NCBI GenBank assembly: GCA_038200435.1
Contig: JBBPXY010000058.1
Location: 1 to 19,878, forward strand
Length of the DNA: 19,878 bases
Direction: 5' to 3'
Source of the DNA: JBBPXY01 sp038200435
Lineage (GTDB): Bacteria > Actinomycetota > Thermoleophilia > Solirubrobacterales > Solirubrobacteraceae
A program made the translations under genes and the position numbers. Position 1 is the stretch's first letter. Each line of letters starts with the position of its first letter. The notes beneath the pieces were generated by a model that was given only the letters and a program-made list of their open reading frames with translations, was not told the origin of the DNA and made no database searches. Below, piece after piece: positions 19,007 through 19,878 of the stretch.

Positions 19007-19878
19007 GTGGAAAGTGCGACCGTCGCCACCGGCGAAGACCGGGTCATTCGCGAGTCCTGCGGGCTGCTCGACCGCTCCGAGCGGGGCAAGCTGCTGCTCT
19101 CGGGAGCGCAGGCCGGGGAGTTCCTCCAGGGCCAGGTGACCAACGACGTCGAGGCGCTCGCGCCGGGCGCAGGTTGCTACGCCGCGTTCCTCACGCCCAA
19201 GGGGAAGATGCTGGGCGACGCGCGTGTGCTCGCTTCGGACGCCGGGCTGTGGCTCGACACCGAGCGCTCCGCGCTGCAGGAGATCTTCAACCTCATCCGC
19301 CGCTTCCGTGTGGGGTTCGAGGTTGAGCTGCACAAGCGCACCCTCGAACGCTCGCTGTTCTCGCTGGTCGGCCCCGGCGCCCGCCGGGTCGCGAGCGCGG
19401 AGGATCTGGTCGAGGAGGAGCACTCTCACCGGCTCGTCATGGTCGGCGGCGTGCAGGCGCGCGCGGTTGCCACCGACCTCGGCATCGATCTGATCGCCGA
19501 CGCGGAAAGCGGTGAGGCGCTGCGCCAGACGCTCGAGGCCGCGGGAGCCACGCCGGTGGACGAGGCCGTGGTCGAGGCGCTGCGGGTCGAGCGCGGCCGG
19601 CCTCGCTACGGCGTCGATCTCGACGACAGCGTGATCCCGCAGGAGGCCGGATTGAACGCGCGCGCCGTCTCGTTCACCAAAGGCTGTTACGTCGGTCAGG
19701 AGACCGTCGCGCGGCTGTTCTACCGCGGCAAGCCGAACCGCCTTCTGCGCGGCCTGCGCCTCTCCGCCCCGGGCTCAGCCGGCGATGAGCTGCTGCTGGG
19801 CGAGCGGCGCGTCGGCGCGCTCGGCAGCGTTGCCCTTTCTCCCGCGCACGGGCTTATCGCGCTCGCGCTCGTGCGCAA
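19007..19878 (+). CDS. ygfZ: YgfZ/GcvT-like folate-binding protein, 3' end cut by window edge
   Basis: Folate-binding protein related to the glycine-cleavage T protein. Homologues (YgfZ, Iba57) support Fe-S cluster assembly or repair and tRNA modification. 290 codons are visible and only a short C-terminal portion is likely missing. The family signature KGCYVGQE is at 225-232 with its conserved Cys C227. SGAQAGEFLQGQVTNDV (32-48) and FLTPKGKMLGDARV (61-74) are the N-terminal GcvT-fold blocks. The GTG at 19007 is chosen for fold length and for TATCCT 7 nt upstream. It is divergent from mntR across 66 bp. A GcvT with full aminomethyltransferase activity is unlikely given KGCYVGQE. Confidence 0.9.
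   Translation, partial: MESATVATGEDRVIRESCGLLDRSERGKLLLSGAQAGEFLQGQVTNDVEALAPGAGCYAAFLTPKGKMLGDARVLASDAGLWLDTERSALQEIFNLIRRFRVGFEVELHKRTLERSLFSLVGPGARRVASAEDLVEEEHSHRLVMVGGVQARAVATDLGIDLIADAESGEALRQTLEAAGATPVDEAVVEALRVERGRPRYGVDLDDSVIPQEAGLNARAVSFTKGCYVGQETVARLFYRGKPNRLLRGLRLSAPGSAGDELLLGERRVGALGSVALSPAHGLIALALVR

Noticed and set aside
1..19878. tRNA, rRNA, CRISPR arrays, insertion sequences, integrase or toxin-antitoxin genes
   Set aside because: No cloverleaf-like or spaced direct-repeat patterns and no transposase or recombinase motifs were seen; the gene content looks like ordinary chromosomal metabolism.

Overview
The window is very G+C-rich DNA with densely packed short operons, many GTG starts, 4-nt stop/start overlaps and a full coenzyme F420 pathway. 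This suggests an actinobacterium, possibly of the Thermoleophilia/Solirubrobacterales type. The phylum is well supported by F420 plus codon use; the class is an inference. No tRNA, rRNA, CRISPR array, insertion sequence, phage gene or integrase was seen, so this looks like ordinary chromosome.

Layout. (1) 1-4386, acyl-CoA metabolism. On the minus strand, a short CDF metal exporter is followed by 3-hydroxybutyryl-CoA dehydrogenase, a VOC-fold protein and an acyl-CoA carboxylase carboxyltransferase that runs off the left edge. On the plus strand, a crotonase-family gene diverges from the exporter. (2) 4387-4609, the only gene-free stretch above 200 bp, holds two tandem inverted-repeat units built on one 12-mer. 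(3) 4610-6651, minus strand: an HMG-CoA lyase overlaps a membrane-associated M28 metallopeptidase. (4) 6674-11967, the F420 locus: F420-dependent NADP reductase, cofD, cofC and cofE on plus, then the fused FO synthase fbiC convergent on minus. (5) 12046-14509: a small-subunit catalase overlapping an orphan lipoprotein of the THI5/NMT1 solute-binding type. (6) 14544-16941, minus strand, a four-gene operon: unknown 120-aa protein, degenerate receiver-like protein, SDR oxidoreductase, and an AlkA-type DNA glycosylase with Glu at the usual catalytic Asp. (7) 16956-18940, minus strand: mntR-mntH manganese regulator and NRAMP importer, with a palindromic operator at the promoter. (8) 19007-end, plus strand: a YgfZ/GcvT-like folate-binding protein, cut by the right edge.

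Working together. FbiC makes the deazaflavin FO, CofC and CofD add the phospholactyl or phosphoenolpyruvyl group, CofE adds glutamates, and the reductase links F420H2 to NADPH. All dedicated F420 biosynthesis steps except the dehydro-F420-0 reductase domain usual in actinobacteria are present. The acyl-CoA genes fit beta-oxidation or branched-chain/propionyl-type catabolism. Catalase and manganese uptake fit oxidative-stress control.

The most interesting feature is regulatory. Nearly every start codon that is neither coupled to an upstream gene nor preceded by a Shine-Dalgarno sequence has a TANNNT -10-like hexamer 6-10 nt upstream, as expected for leaderless mRNAs. In two divergent gene pairs (3582/3607 and 6651/6674) both -10 hexamers share the same central TA dinucleotide, forming apparent symmetric bidirectional leaderless promoters.
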